NCBI RefSeq assembly: GCF_900120165.1
Contig: NZ_LT635475.1
Span: forward strand, 682,001 to 746,000
From: Ezakiella massiliensis
GTDB taxonomy: Bacteria > Bacillota > Clostridia > Tissierellales > Peptoniphilaceae
Direction of reading: 5' to 3'
DNA: 64,000 nucleotides
Both the position numbers and the translations under genes were made by a program. A model generated the notes under the pieces. It saw only the letters and a program-made list of their open reading frames with translations. It was not told where the DNA came from and made no database searches. Position 1 is the first letter of the stretch. Every line of letters starts with the position of its first letter. Positions 1 through 9,251 of the stretch are shown here, piece by piece.

Positions 1-93
1 CAAAACCTCGCGTACGAATCCAAGTATTTTTGAAATCATTAAAAACAAGGATACAACGGCCGCCCACTTCCTGGTGTTGTCTTTTTTACTCAT
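1..93 (-). CDS. murJ: Lipid II flippase MurJ (N-terminal fragment)
   Basis: Only the first 31 codons lie in the window; the gene runs off the left edge. The peptide begins MSKKDNTRKWAAVVSLF and continues into a hydrophobic stretch ending SKILGFVREVL, the typical start of MurJ/MviN proteins of the MOP superfamily, where the first helix carries the conserved GFVRE motif. MurJ moves lipid-linked peptidoglycan precursor across the cytoplasmic membrane. It is the last visible gene of the run recD2-comF-apbE-two small genes. The ATG lies 9 bases beyond the stop of the 75-residue gene, with only a weak ribosome site (aggaaa, rather far upstream), so translational coupling is likely. The call rests on a short motif; another MOP family exporter is possible. 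Confidence 0.7.
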   Translation of the reverse strand, partial: MSKKDNTRKWAAVVSLFLMISKILGFVREVL

Positions 94-102
94 CTTTATA
101 GG

Positions 103-330
103 TTAGTTTTCCTCTTCTTTGTTTTTTAACTCTGCTTCTTGTTGTTGGTGGCGGATACGCAGTTCTTCCTTGTGGTCCATAACTGGCTCTTTGCTAACTG
201 ATTCTGCCTCAACAGTCTTTAAAACGCGAGTTTCTTTTACAACTGGTGTGTAAACTGTGTCTAATTTATGCATAAGTCCATCGATTTTTGCATTTAATTC
301 TTCTTTAATTCTTTCAAATTTGTCTTCCAT
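103..330 (-). CDS. Small charged hypothetical protein, predicted coiled coil
   Basis: This 75-residue protein has no signal peptide or membrane segment. It is rich in Glu and Lys, and heptad-like spacing in residues 1-25 and 50-75 suggests a coiled coil. I recognise no family. A strong AGGAGG lies 7 bases before the ATG, so it is probably translated. It sits between a small membrane protein and murJ in one transcription unit, which hints at an envelope-related role, but nothing in the sequence shows that. Confidence 0.6.
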   Translation of the reverse strand: MEDKFERIKEELNAKIDGLMHKLDTVYTPVVKETRVLKTVEAESVSKEPVMDHKEELRIRHQQQEAELKNKEEEN

Positions 331-342
331 ATTGATCCTCCT

Positions 343-825
343 TTAATCGTCTATGGTTCTTTCATAGCCCGCTGTAAAAATCCCCATCATAGTTATGCAT
401 GAGATAATGCAGGCCAGATTCAAGTATATAAAATAATCTTCTACTTCAAAAAAGTATGTTAACATTATTATAAGAGGCGTTGTGATGGCCTCGAGTGCCA
501 AGGTATACAAGTTTGTATAAACCATTATCATCTCTAAAAAAGTTGGCGCTTGTGGGTACATAAGAACTGCAATTAGCGATAGGACCGAGCCAATTATTAG
601 AAGGCCGTGAATCCCATAAACTGCAGTCTTGTAATCTATCTTTTGTTTGCCAATATATCTGCCAGCAAAATACCAAATGATTAAAAAAATCAGAGAAAGA
701 CCTATGCCCAACAAATTTTTATATTCCATAGTCCTCATAGTAAAGTCATACACCATTGAGTAGACAATGGGCATGGTAAAGACTATAAAGAGCCTCATAA
801 AATTTTCTTTGGTCAATTTTTTCAT
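343..825 (-). CDS. Hypothetical integral membrane protein (about five TM segments)
   Basis: This 160-residue protein is almost wholly hydrophobic. Membrane spans are likely near residues 10-27, 37-55, 70-88, 95-118 and 130-152, with short charged ends. I recognise no family or catalytic motif, and I see no flavinylation motif that would tie it to the neighbouring ApbE. The ATG overlaps the apbE stop codon as ATGA, so the two are translationally coupled. A GGGGAG ribosome site lies inside the end of apbE. The gene is followed by the 75-residue protein and then murJ. Confidence 0.65.
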   Translation of the reverse strand: MKKLTKENFMRLFIVFTMPIVYSMVYDFTMRTMEYKNLLGIGLSLIFLIIWYFAGRYIGKQKIDYKTAVYGIHGLLIIGSVLSLIAVLMYPQAPTFLEMIMVYTNLYTLALEAITTPLIIMLTYFFEVEDYFIYLNLACIISCITMMGIFTAGYERTIDD

Positions 826-1814
826 TTGTTAAAACTCCCCAAGATTGGCTTTAATTCTTCAGAACAAGTGAAAGTCTGATCGTCATAAACCGTGTAGTAA
901 TAATAATCTGGATAGGCCTTTAAAATTTCCTCTACCTCGTCCTCGGATTTTAAAAATAAAGACGTGGACAAAAAGTCGCACACATAGGCACTTGGCCCTA
1001 AAATTGTAATGGACCTCTTGTGATTGTGGGCTGGGTATCCAGTTTTTAAGTCAATAATGTGATGGTAGTATTCACCGTCGATTACAGCATAGCGTTGGTA
1101 GTCGCCAGATGTAACCACGGACATATTGCTAGTTGAAATTGTATCCCCATAGTCATTGGTATCAAAGGGACTTTGGATACCAATTGTAAATTTATCTCGA
1201 TCAAGTGCAGGTCTTCCCATAACTGTAATATTGCCACCGGAATTTAAAATATAATTATCGATTTTTAAATCCCTCATAAGCTTGACCAATTCGTCATTTA
1301 AATAGCCCTTACAAAATGCCCCGTAATCGAGCTGGGCAGAATTTTTTAAAATTATTTCTCCGTCCACAATTTCTACTGAATCTGGGCCGCCGGTTTTCAT
1401 AGCTGCATCTATCTGGTCCTGGCTAGGCAATTTTTCATTTAAAATTGCATCCTTCCAGAGCCTAAATAATTTTCCTTTTGATAGGTCGACCACAAAGTCC
1501 ACATTTTTTTCATCTTGGAGGACTTGCTTGGTGAGGGCGACAAGCTCCTTGTTGTCTCCCCTGCCTTCGCGATTGATGGTTGCAACCACGCCTTGGCCCT
1601 CGTAATCAGTCAAAAGATTGTGGTAGTATTTTAATTTTTCTTCGACTGCCTCTTTGACTTCGTCCTTGCGGCGGGAGTCCCCATAATAAGTAATAGTAAT
1701 AACCGTATCAAAGTAATCGTAGTATTCCATGTCGACTTTTTCAAAACGGTCTTCACTCTTGCAGCCTGTAAATAATAATAAAATTGCAATTAATAATATA
1801 AATATTTTTTTCAT
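822..1814 (-). CDS. apbE: FAD:protein FMN transferase (ApbE), lipoprotein
   Basis: ApbE uses FAD to attach FMN covalently to a Thr or Ser of extracytoplasmic redox proteins. The chosen start gives a lipoprotein signal with lipobox FTGC near residues 15-18, so the enzyme would be anchored outside the membrane. A start 21 codons earlier is open, but it runs into comF, and AGGAG lies correctly before the chosen ATG. Family motifs are present: LDYGAFCKGY, NSGGNITVMG, VTSGDYQRY, HHIIDLKTGYP, and a metal-site region DFLSTSLF where most relatives have ADALSTALF. The gene overlaps comF (ATGA) and the next membrane-protein gene. No obvious flavinylated target is in the window, so the substrate is unknown. 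Confidence 0.9.
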   Translation of the reverse strand: MKKIFILLIAILLLFTGCKSEDRFEKVDMEYYDYFDTVITITYYGDSRRKDEVKEAVEEKLKYYHNLLTDYEGQGVVATINREGRGDNKELVALTKQVLQDEKNVDFVVDLSKGKLFRLWKDAILNEKLPSQDQIDAAMKTGGPDSVEIVDGEIILKNSAQLDYGAFCKGYLNDELVKLMRDLKIDNYILNSGGNITVMGRPALDRDKFTIGIQSPFDTNDYGDTISTSNMSVVTSGDYQRYAVIDGEYYHHIIDLKTGYPAHNHKRSITILGPSAYVCDFLSTSLFLKSEDEVEEILKAYPDYYYYTVYDDQTFTCSEELKPILGSFNK

Positions 1815-2416
1815 CACTTGTAATCTCCTAATAATGCCAGGGCCAAAACCTCTGCATTTGTAGCAAGTTTGATACACTTGCCAGCCTCGCTAATGGTTCT
1901 GCCGGTCGTAATTATATCATCTATAATTATAACCCTTTTTGCCCCCTTAAGTCCAGACTCCTTGGCCTTAAACTTGTGATCTATGTTTTCCCTTACCTTT
2001 CCAGTGGCCTTGTGGCTCTCCTTTTGAAGTTTTGTCCTCCGCATAGTGGCCCTGCAGTCTAGGCCCGCGCATTCTGCAAAAGATTTTGCCATGAGCTCTG
2101 CTTGGTTGAAGCCCCGCTTGGCCATGCGGATAAAATCGCTGGGTATAAAGGTCACCAAATCATAAGATTTAAAATCAAAATCTTCTTCTGCCAAAGCCCT
2201 GTATAAAACTTGACCCAGAATTTTTCCCCAGGCGTAATTTTTTCCAAACTTAAAATCCAGCATTATGTCTTTTAAAATTCCATCATAGGTAAAAGGCGTT
2301 ATGGTTTGATCTACATATTTTAATTTTACCTGGGCATCATTTCTCTTAAATTCGCTGAAGCACTGGTCACAGACCAAGCCCTTGCCCCTCTTACATATCG
2401 GACAATTCCCTTGCAA
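1814..2416 (-). CDS. comF: ComF family phosphoribosyltransferase-like protein
   Basis: ComF proteins are needed for DNA uptake in competent bacteria and have a phosphoribosyltransferase fold. The N-terminus carries two CxxC knuckles (NCPICKRG and VCDQC), a probable zinc site. The PRPP-loop motif VIIIDDIITTGRTISE near the C-terminus matches the family. The frame is open to position 2434, but AGGAGG sits 9 bases before an in-frame TTG at 2416, giving MQGNCPICK. I therefore take that TTG as the start (200 residues). The gene overlaps the 3' end of recD2 by 26 bases and ends in an ATGA overlap with apbE. The pairing with RecD2, a DNA helicase, fits a DNA-processing role, which is inference. Confidence 0.85.
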   Translation of the reverse strand: MQGNCPICKRGKGLVCDQCFSEFKRNDAQVKLKYVDQTITPFTYDGILKDIMLDFKFGKNYAWGKILGQVLYRALAEEDFDFKSYDLVTFIPSDFIRMAKRGFNQAELMAKSFAECAGLDCRATMRRTKLQKESHKATGKVRENIDHKFKAKESGLKGAKRVIIIDDIITTGRTISEAGKCIKLATNAEVLALALLGDYK

Positions 2417-4595
2417 AGTCAAGTGCCTCCTCAATTTTTATATTTAAAGAGGTGTTCCTCTTTTGTATATTTGTGTTTTTAATCATCTGCTTAAAGGTAT
2501 CCATGGACCCCATAACTAGCAAGAGTTCCTTGGCCCTGGTTAGGCCAGTGTAGAGCAGGTTTCTGTTGTTCAAAAGATAATTGGACTTCCATGCTATAAA
2601 TATTACGCAGGCAAATTCTGAACCCTGGGACTTGTGGACTGTAATTGCATAAGCTAGCCTTAGTTCGCCCAGGTCTTCCTCTTCGTACTCAGCGTAATAG
2701 TCGTCTGAAAATAAAACCGTAACAGTCCTTAGGGCCTTGTCAATGTTTGTTACGATTCCAATATCTCCATTGAAAACGCCCATGTCTTCGTCCTTGACCA
2801 GGCTCTTGTATCTGATCTTGCGTTCGTAATTATTTTTTATTTGCATTACCTTGTCGCCGACTTTAAAGATCCCGTGCTTGGTTTTTAATTTTGACTGAGA
2901 ATCAGAATTTAAATGCTCTTGCAAAAATTCATTTAAATTATCTGTGCCCAACTTACCTTTTTTGGTCGGAACCAAAATCTGTATATCATTAATTGGATCA
3001 AAGCCATAGTAAGATGGCAGTCTCTCAGATAAGAGTTCATAGATGGTCGACAAAAATTCGTCTTCATCAGTCTGGCCCATAAAAAATACGTCGCCAGCCT
3101 CTTTGTTAAATTCAGGCATCCTGCCATTTTTTATATAAGATGAGGCGATTGAAATCTCTGATGTGTCAACCCGCCTGTAAATATTTGTAAGTCTGGTCTT
3201 TGGAATAGCATCAACCGAAATCAAGTCCTTTAAAATATTGCCCGGTCCAACGCTTGGCAACTGGTCGCTGTCGCCCACAAGGACCAATGACGTGTGGTCT
3301 TGCATAGCCGTCAAAAGCCCTGCAAATAATTCTGTATCCACCATACTCATCTCGTCGACCAAAATAATATCGGCTTCGAGTTCCTCGGTTGGCAAATCAT
3401 AATCGTCCTCAGACCTCGGCTTTAACCCCAGCATCCTGTGAATGGTCTTGGCCTGGCCACCTGTAGTTTCCTCCAAGCGCTTGGCCGCCCTCCCCGTCGG
3501 AGCCGAAAGTTTTATATCCAGCTTCATCTTATGAGCGATATCCATAATAGCGCGGACAATAGTGGTCTTACCAGTGCCCGGCCCCCCGGTAATAATAGAA
3601 ATATTATTGGTAAGGGCCATCTTGATAGCAGACTTTTGCGTCTCATCATAGAGCTGAGTCGTCTCAGCCAAATATTTATTTATAACTTGGTCAATAATCG
3701 GATTTTCTTCCCGGTCCCGCATAATTAAATCCGCAGTATACCTGGCAGCTGTATTTTCCAGATAGTTTAAATCAGATAGATAGACTCTGGTGTCATTTTC
3801 ACTTGGCTCGCGAACTATATCGCCGCCAATTACCAGCTCAGTAAAAATCCTATTTATATCCCCCAGGTCATCGACCAATCTGGTCGCTGAATTTTTTATC
3901 TCCTCTTCATAAAGGAACATGTCTCCATTTAGCTGGGCCTCTTGCAGGATGTAAACAATGGCTGCCTTGACCCTGCGTGGATCATTTTTTTCTATGCCCA
4001 TCTTATTTGCCAGGGCGTCCGCCCTCACAAAGCCAAAACCCGGCACAGACCTTGAGACCCTGTATGGATCTTCCTTTAAAATATCTACGGCGTCTGCCGA
4101 AAATTTATCGTAGAGTTTTTTTGCCACGAAACCTGTTATCCCATACTCGGCCAGCTCAACAAAAACCTTGCGGCTTGCTTGGCTTTCTTCAAGGGAATCT
4201 AAGATTTTTTCCAAAGTCGCAGGGCCAATGCCTCTGACTTCGATCAGCCTTTCAGGATAGTTTTCTATTATATCAGCAGTCTGGTCGCCAAAGTGGTCGA
4301 TAATGTTTTTTGCAGTTACCGGTCCAATGTTTTTCACATTGCCAGCCATCAAATAATTTCTCATGCCAGCTGAGCTGTATTCCTTGTCCCTCTCGGCAGA
4401 TGTAAATTGAAATTGCTCACCGTAGCGGTCATGGTAAGTAAAATCACCCTCCAGTTCGAGTGCGTCGCCCGGATAAAGGTTAAATAAAATTCCGGTACAG
4501 GTCAGAGAACCGTCCTCTGTATCCATTACAAAGACGGAGTATCCGTTTTCACTATTCGTAAAAATTACTCTCTCAACTATACCGGAAATTTGCAT
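2391..4595 (-). CDS. recD2: ATP-dependent DNA helicase RecD2 (SF1B)
   Basis: RecD2 is a 5'-3' helicase found in bacteria where it works apart from RecBCD, in repair and fork protection. The 734-residue length is normal. An N-terminal OB-like region (1-80) is followed by helix-hairpin-helix motifs (NIGPVTAKN, VRGIGPATLEK, PGFGFVRAD) to about residue 200. Next come Walker A GGPGTGKTT near 334-342, Walker B ILVDEMSMVD near 410, and the C-terminal motif TVHKSQGSEF near 650. AGGAGG lies about 11 bases before the ATG. It heads the run comF-apbE-murJ. The gap to the upstream deacetylase gene is 45 bases, with no terminator seen. Confidence 0.95.
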   Translation of the reverse strand: MQISGIVERVIFTNSENGYSVFVMDTEDGSLTCTGILFNLYPGDALELEGDFTYHDRYGEQFQFTSAERDKEYSSAGMRNYLMAGNVKNIGPVTAKNIIDHFGDQTADIIENYPERLIEVRGIGPATLEKILDSLEESQASRKVFVELAEYGITGFVAKKLYDKFSADAVDILKEDPYRVSRSVPGFGFVRADALANKMGIEKNDPRRVKAAIVYILQEAQLNGDMFLYEEEIKNSATRLVDDLGDINRIFTELVIGGDIVREPSENDTRVYLSDLNYLENTAARYTADLIMRDREENPIIDQVINKYLAETTQLYDETQKSAIKMALTNNISIITGGPGTGKTTIVRAIMDIAHKMKLDIKLSAPTGRAAKRLEETTGGQAKTIHRMLGLKPRSEDDYDLPTEELEADIILVDEMSMVDTELFAGLLTAMQDHTSLVLVGDSDQLPSVGPGNILKDLISVDAIPKTRLTNIYRRVDTSEISIASSYIKNGRMPEFNKEAGDVFFMGQTDEDEFLSTIYELLSERLPSYYGFDPINDIQILVPTKKGKLGTDNLNEFLQEHLNSDSQSKLKTKHGIFKVGDKVMQIKNNYERKIRYKSLVKDEDMGVFNGDIGIVTNIDKALRTVTVLFSDDYYAEYEEEDLGELRLAYAITVHKSQGSEFACVIFIAWKSNYLLNNRNLLYTGLTRAKELLLVMGSMDTFKQMIKNTNIQKRNTSLNIKIEEALDFARELSDM

Positions 4596-4640
4596 TTATT
4601 TACCAAAGCCTCCTTAGCTTTTTTATTTTTTCTTTAAAAT

Positions 4641-5924
4641 TTATTTAAGTTCGCTTATATCGCCAAAAGTGTAGCCCATCTCGCGCGCCTTATCGATTAT
4701 TTGGCCCAAAACTTTTGTATTTGTATCTGAAACTGCGTGGAGTAGAATTACGCTGCCATCGTGAAAATTTGATGTGATTTTTTCAATAGCCGCTTGCTCG
4801 CCTGGTTGGTTTTTGGTCTCCCAATCCTTGTAGGCAAAGGACCAAAAAACTGTCCTGTAGCCCAGACTCTCTGCAGCTGATAATGTCGCCTCGCTGTATC
4901 CACCAGCCGGCGGACGATAGAAGGGACTCATATTACCACCAATAATCTCTGCGTAAATTTGCTCTAGACCTTGAATGTCGGCCACAAATTTATTTTCTGC
5001 CAAAGCTTGTGGCGGATTTAAATGGTCAACCGTGTGGTTGCCCACATAGTGGCCCTCGTTAACCATGCGGCTAACAAGTTCTGGCTGGCTCTTTACATAG
5101 TGGCCAGTTACAAAGAAGAGGGCCTTAACGTTTTTCTCTGCCAGCGTATCCAAAATCTTGGCTGTATTATTGTTATATTCATAGCCTTCGTCAAAAGTCA
5201 AATATAATTTGTTGGCGCCGGTCGGCCTTTGCCAGATGGCCCCGTATTTTTCAATCATACTTGCTATGCCCTCATCAATTGTTGATTTGGGTTGACCCGG
5301 CCTATACCACCAAGACAGAGCCTTGTTTGAAAGTCCGCTTACATTTATATCGGATTTTTCAATGGCCTTTGGCGGTTCAGACTTTTGAGTGAGATCGATT
5401 GTTGTAGTTTCAGATTTTTTCTCTTCGGTCTTTGTCTGATCTTTTTTATCTTCAGTTTTTGTCTCTTCTTGTCTTTCCTGGTCCTTGTCTTTATTTTCTG
5501 TTTTTTTCGAATCTTCAGAAGACTTTTCATCCTTGTCAGAATCTTTTTTATCCTCTACAAGTAAATCGATCGTCTCCGTGTTTTTCTCTTCGGTCTTTTC
5601 TTCTTGCTTTTCTTCGGCCTTTGGATTTTCCTTAGGATTTTCTTTTTTGTCAGTATTTTCTACTGACTGGTCTTTTTTATCGGCTAAGTCCTTTTTATTT
5701 TCAGAATCCTTTGGGTCTTCACTGGTGGACGTGCTCTCACTAGCAGACGTGCTTTCACTAGTAGACGCCTGATCACTAGTGAACGCGTCCTTACTAGGCT
5801 CAGCCCCTTCACCTTGAACCTGGTATTCGTTTTCGTAGGTCCCCTTTGAGTAGTCATCTACGATTGAGCACCCGCTAAAAAGCAAGGCGAAAAATACAAT
5901 AAAAATTCTAATATTTCTTTTCAT
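4641..5924 (-). CDS. pdaA: PdaA-like polysaccharide deacetylase lipoprotein with long acidic linker
   Basis: A lipoprotein signal ends in lipobox FSGC at residues 16-19. Residues about 45-190 are low complexity (Ser, Thr, Glu, Lys, Asp), including repeated STSES-like units, and probably span the cell wall. The C-terminal NodB domain carries LTFDEGYEYN (metal site), HTVDH, FYRPPAGGYS, TVFWSFAYKDW and ILLHAVS. TFDEG rather than TFDDG, and FWS..YKDW, are features of PdaA, which deacetylates N-acetylmuramic acid in spore cortex synthesis. A spore role is uncertain here because no core sporulation gene is visible; vegetative peptidoglycan deacetylation is an alternative. The ATG overlaps the ychF stop as TAATG. 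Confidence 0.85.
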   Translation of the reverse strand: MKRNIRIFIVFFALLFSGCSIVDDYSKGTYENEYQVQGEGAEPSKDAFTSDQASTSESTSASESTSTSEDPKDSENKKDLADKKDQSVENTDKKENPKENPKAEEKQEEKTEEKNTETIDLLVEDKKDSDKDEKSSEDSKKTENKDKDQERQEETKTEDKKDQTKTEEKKSETTTIDLTQKSEPPKAIEKSDINVSGLSNKALSWWYRPGQPKSTIDEGIASMIEKYGAIWQRPTGANKLYLTFDEGYEYNNNTAKILDTLAEKNVKALFFVTGHYVKSQPELVSRMVNEGHYVGNHTVDHLNPPQALAENKFVADIQGLEQIYAEIIGGNMSPFYRPPAGGYSEATLSAAESLGYRTVFWSFAYKDWETKNQPGEQAAIEKITSNFHDGSVILLHAVSDTNTKVLGQIIDKAREMGYTFGDISELK

Positions 5925-7015
5925 TATACATTAAATCTAAATAAAACTACATCGCCCTCTTGCATGATATAATCCTTGCCTTCCAGGCGAATCTTGCCCT
6001 CTTCACGAGCCCTAGCCATGGACCCGTCAAGTTTAACCAGCTCATCATAAGAAATAACCTCAGCCTTGATAAAGCCGCGTGAAATATCAGTGTGGATTTT
6101 CCCTGCAGCGTCTTGGGCACGAGTGCCTTGCTTGATAGTCCAAGCCCTGGTCTCCATTTCCCCAGTTGTTATAAAACTCATGAGGCCAAGAGTCTTGTAA
6201 GAAGCCCTGACAAGTTTGTCGAGTCCTGATTCTTCCAGGCCCATTTCTTGTAAAAATTCCTTCTTTTCATCGTCGTCCAACTGAGAAATTTCCTCTTCAA
6301 TCTTAACTGAAACTTCAATGACCTCTTCCTTGTGGTCAGCCGCGTATTTTTTGATATCATCAACATACTTATTGCCGCCGGCAATCAGATCGTCGTAGGA
6401 AAGGTTAGCCACGTAAATTAATGGCTTGGCAGTTAGGAATTGGTATTGGTTTAATAGAGCTTTTTCTTCTTGATCAAATTCCAATTCACGGATATTTTTA
6501 CCCTCATCCAAGTGGTCCTTGACGCGTTTTAAAATTTCAAGATTTTTTTGTAATTTCTTGTCAGCCCGAGCTTGCTTTTCAAGTTTTGTATAAATATTAT
6601 CCATCTGAGCCATGTCTGACAAAATTAGTTCAGTATCAATTGTTTCAATGTCGCGAATAGGGTCAACTTCCCCGTCAACGTGGACGATATTTGAATCATC
6701 AAAGGCCCTTAGGACATGGACAATTGCGTCTGTCTCCCTGATATTTGACAAAAATTTATTTCCCAGGCCTTCGCCCTTGCTGGCGCCCTTGACGAGACCT
6801 GCTATATCGTAAAACTCTATAACAGCAGGCACAACCTTTTTTGTGTTGCCCAGCTTGTGAAGAACTTCCAGCCTCTCATCAGGCACATTAACCAAACCCA
6901 CGTTTGGATCTATAGTACAAAAAGGATAGTTTGCAGCCTCTGCACCCGCCTTTGTAATCGCATTAAAAAGAGTAGACTTGCCAACGTTTGGCAAACCAAC
7001 AATACCTAATTTCAT
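5924..7015 (-). CDS. ychF: Redox-regulated ATPase YchF (Obg-like)
   Basis: YchF is a universal P-loop protein of the TRAFAC class that prefers ATP and binds ribosomes. The 363-residue length is usual. It has G1 GLPNVGKST at residues 6-14, the G3 region [17 protein letters not shown] near 70, and a non-canonical G4 (NLSYDD) in place of NKxD, as expected for this ATPase. A C-terminal TGS domain ends in [16 protein letters not shown] lies before the ATG, and a promoter with 17-base spacing lies at 7046-7074. It is cotranscribed with the deacetylase gene through a 1-base overlap. Confidence 0.97.
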   Translation of the reverse strand: MKLGIVGLPNVGKSTLFNAITKAGAEAANYPFCTIDPNVGLVNVPDERLEVLHKLGNTKKVVPAVIEFYDIAGLVKGASKGEGLGNKFLSNIRETDAIVHVLRAFDDSNIVHVDGEVDPIRDIETIDTELILSDMAQMDNIYTKLEKQARADKKLQKNLEILKRVKDHLDEGKNIRELEFDQEEKALLNQYQFLTAKPLIYVANLSYDDLIAGGNKYVDDIKKYAADHKEEVIEVSVKIEEEISQLDDDEKKEFLQEMGLEESGLDKLVRASYKTLGLMSFITTGEMETRAWTIKQGTRAQDAAGKIHTDISRGFIKAEVISYDELVKLDGSMARAREEGKIRLEGKDYIMQEGDVVLFRFNV

Positions 7016-7045
7016 TTATAAACACTCCTCCTCATTATTATCATA

Positions 7046-7074
7046 ATTATACCATAAAGGCGGGATTTAAACAA
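7046..7074 (-). promoter_or_regulatory. Sigma-A-type promoter of ychF operon
   Basis: On the minus strand TTGTTT (7074-7069) and TATAAT (7051-7046) are 17 bases apart, with TGG before the -10 box. Transcription would begin about 25 bases before the ychF start. Confidence 0.7.
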
Positions 7075-7112
7075 CAAAAGCCAATCATCAAAAGGCCAAT
7101 TGATTTTTTAAG

Positions 7113-7141
7113 CAAAATAAAAAACTGGCCACATGGGCCAG
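7113..7141 (-). terminator. Intrinsic terminator of the ABC-2 exporter operon
   Basis: On the minus strand CTGGCC, a 5-base loop and GGCCAG are followed by TTTTTTATTTT. It lies just downstream of the permease gene at 7163. Confidence 0.85.
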
Positions 7142-7162
7142 CAAAAAATATTTTTCATTTTT

Positions 7163-8245
7163 TTATTCTATTGTTCTTTTTTTCTTTAAGACCATATTGC
7201 AGATTAAAAAGTAGACAAAACCCATGGCAAGCATGATAATTAAATTCATTATAAATTTCTTATCAAATTCTGCGACGCCTGCGTTTTGACCAAAGTAATA
7301 ATATGGAAAGACCTTGCCCAAATTTATCATCCAGTCTGGTAAAAATTCCATTGGTATAAAGGCTCCGCCAGTTGTGGCCAGGAGCATTGAAAATACGTTT
7401 GCCACTCCAGCCAGGACAGATTTTTTGTCCGAAATCGCCGTGGCCAAGTTTACCATGCCTAAGATTGAAAGTGTAAAGACCAAGAAGTTTATAGCGGTTA
7501 TTCCCATGTGGGCCCTGGTCTCTGGAATCATAATTCCAATTACCGTAAGCATTATAATATTTAAGACAAGGCCAATGGTCGCTTGGCCCAAAAACATTTG
7601 CCCATTGTAAGACCCACTCGTAATTGGAGAAGCAATGGACCGCTTGTAGAAATCAATTCTATTTAACTCAGCATTTACCATGCTTATATTAAACATGAGC
7701 ATGCCAATCATAATAAAGCCAGCAAACTTGTACATATAATTAATGTCGACTTCACTTCCGCCCTTGGACTCGATTCTTACATTTGAAGACACATCCATCA
7801 TTTTCTTGGCCTTGGCCACATCCAAGTCATAGTATTTGAGATAGCCCATGAACTGGGTCAAATCATAGGCCGCACTCTGGCCGGAAGATTCATTGTTGGT
7901 ATAAGTGGAGATGGCTGGACCCGAATCGAAAAGAAGTAAGTCCTTGGCATTTTCATTTATTGTTACAATGAGGGCCGTATCTTTTAAAGTGATTGCCTTT
8001 TCCTTTTCAACCTCTCTTAGCTTTTTGTAGCTTATATTGTTGTCTGCCAAAAAATCCTTAACAGCAGCGGAGACCTCATCGTTTGCCCTATCGTCGATTA
8101 TTATGTCGGTCTTGGCCTTCTTGAAAGTTGAGACGTCCAGTTCATTTGCCATATTAAAGATAACTCCTGCAAAAATACAAGCGTAGATTAAAATTGCAAA
8201 AATATTTTTCTTGACCGCTTTCATAAAATGTTTAAATACTATCAT
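7163..8245 (-). CDS. ABC-2 type exporter permease
   Basis: This 360-residue membrane protein has the ABC-2 layout: one N-terminal helix (about 13-32), a large external domain to about residue 165, then five helices to the C-terminus. The helix containing FIPMEFLPDWM is typical of drug and bacteriocin ABC-2 permeases of the YhgE/NatB/DrrB kind. It overlaps the preceding permease by 14 bases and shares its operon with the ATPase at 9248, so it should be one half of a heterodimeric exporter. The cargo cannot be read from the sequence. Confidence 0.88.
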   Translation of the reverse strand: MIVFKHFMKAVKKNIFAILIYACIFAGVIFNMANELDVSTFKKAKTDIIIDDRANDEVSAAVKDFLADNNISYKKLREVEKEKAITLKDTALIVTINENAKDLLLFDSGPAISTYTNNESSGQSAAYDLTQFMGYLKYYDLDVAKAKKMMDVSSNVRIESKGGSEVDINYMYKFAGFIMIGMLMFNISMVNAELNRIDFYKRSIASPITSGSYNGQMFLGQATIGLVLNIIMLTVIGIMIPETRAHMGITAINFLVFTLSILGMVNLATAISDKKSVLAGVANVFSMLLATTGGAFIPMEFLPDWMINLGKVFPYYYFGQNAGVAEFDKKFIMNLIIMLAMGFVYFLICNMVLKKKRTIE

Positions 8246-9251
8246 AGCGATTCTCCTTCATCTTAAGGGCGGCGAATAATATAAAGGCCAGGCTGATCCC
8301 CAGGATAATAAAGACTTGCGATTTTATCCCTTCTACACTCCCCAGGGTGTTGGCCTGATAAATTCCATCCCCAACCATCTTAACAGGATTGTAGTCTGCA
8401 AAGATCCCAAAAACTTTGTTTAAAACCTGCCTAAAATAAATTCCGTATAAGCCAGCTGCTCCAGATAAAATCATCATAGTTGTTTGGACTATGGCCCCAC
8501 GAGCGTTGGAGGAAATATTTCCCAGATATACGGTCATTAGGCCCAAGGAATAGGAAAAAATTGATCCAACCATAAAAATCAAATAAGTCATCTTGTAATT
8601 GGAAATAAAATCCTCGCCGAGGACATACTTGGCGTAAAAAATTGATATAGTAAGAACCAAGGCCTGCATGACCATGGAGATAATAAATTGATTTATAATG
8701 GCCTTTAACTTTGAAGACGGGCTTATCAAAAACCTCATAGCGGGCTTGGTGATGTTGGCCTGGTAAAGTTCGACCGAGGACACACCGCTATAGGCGCACA
8801 TATATGAGATCATGGCCATAAGGGCAAAGAAAAACGAGGCCTTGTAGGAAACATTTTTGCTCTTGTTTTCTATTGCTTTAGCTTGCATTGCAGCTTGAAG
8901 GGCCTGAGGATCTTTTTGGGCTCGCAAAATATTGTCTGCAAAGGACTTTAATAAGCTAGCAGAAAAGCCATTACCTGCCAAAATTACATTGGAATCCTTG
9001 TCAATATAACCAGCTATGTCGCCATTTTTTAGCGGGTCCTTGTAGTCATCAGACAGGGTGAATTTAAAAATTCCCGTCTCCTCCATGTAATTTGCAGCCA
9101 CATTTTCGGGACTCATATAGGCCTTGACTTCAAGCTTTGTGTCCTCGTCTGGCATGGCCGAAATCAATATGGTCATCAAAAACAAGGGAAAGAGTATCAT
9201 CCAAAAAAGTGTGATTCTATCCCTAATAAAATTTAAAAATGCATACTTCAT
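8232..9251 (-). CDS. ABC-2 type exporter permease
   Basis: The second permease (339 residues) has the same layout: a helix near 8-28, an external domain to about 135, then five to six helices with FFALMAMISYMCAYSGVSS near 140-160. The stop and start overlap the flanking genes, as ATGA with the ATPase and by 14 bases with the other permease. This tight coupling suggests equal expression of the three subunits. The family includes multidrug, antibiotic and Na+ exporters; the cargo here is unknown. Confidence 0.88.
   Translation of the reverse strand: MKYAFLNFIRDRITLFWMILFPLFLMTILISAMPDEDTKLEVKAYMSPENVAANYMEETGIFKFTLSDDYKDPLKNGDIAGYIDKDSNVILAGNGFSASLLKSFADNILRAQKDPQALQAAMQAKAIENKSKNVSYKASFFFALMAMISYMCAYSGVSSVELYQANITKPAMRFLISPSSKLKAIINQFIISMVMQALVLTISIFYAKYVLGEDFISNYKMTYLIFMVGSIFSYSLGLMTVYLGNISSNARGAIVQTTMMILSGAAGLYGIYFRQVLNKVFGIFADYNPVKMVGDGIYQANTLGSVEGIKSQVFIILGISLAFILFAALKMKENRYDSI

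Noticed and set aside
5432..5772. Plus-strand Ser/Phe-rich frames within the deacetylase linker
   Set aside because: They are the complement of the Glu/Lys/Ser low-complexity linker and have no start signals.
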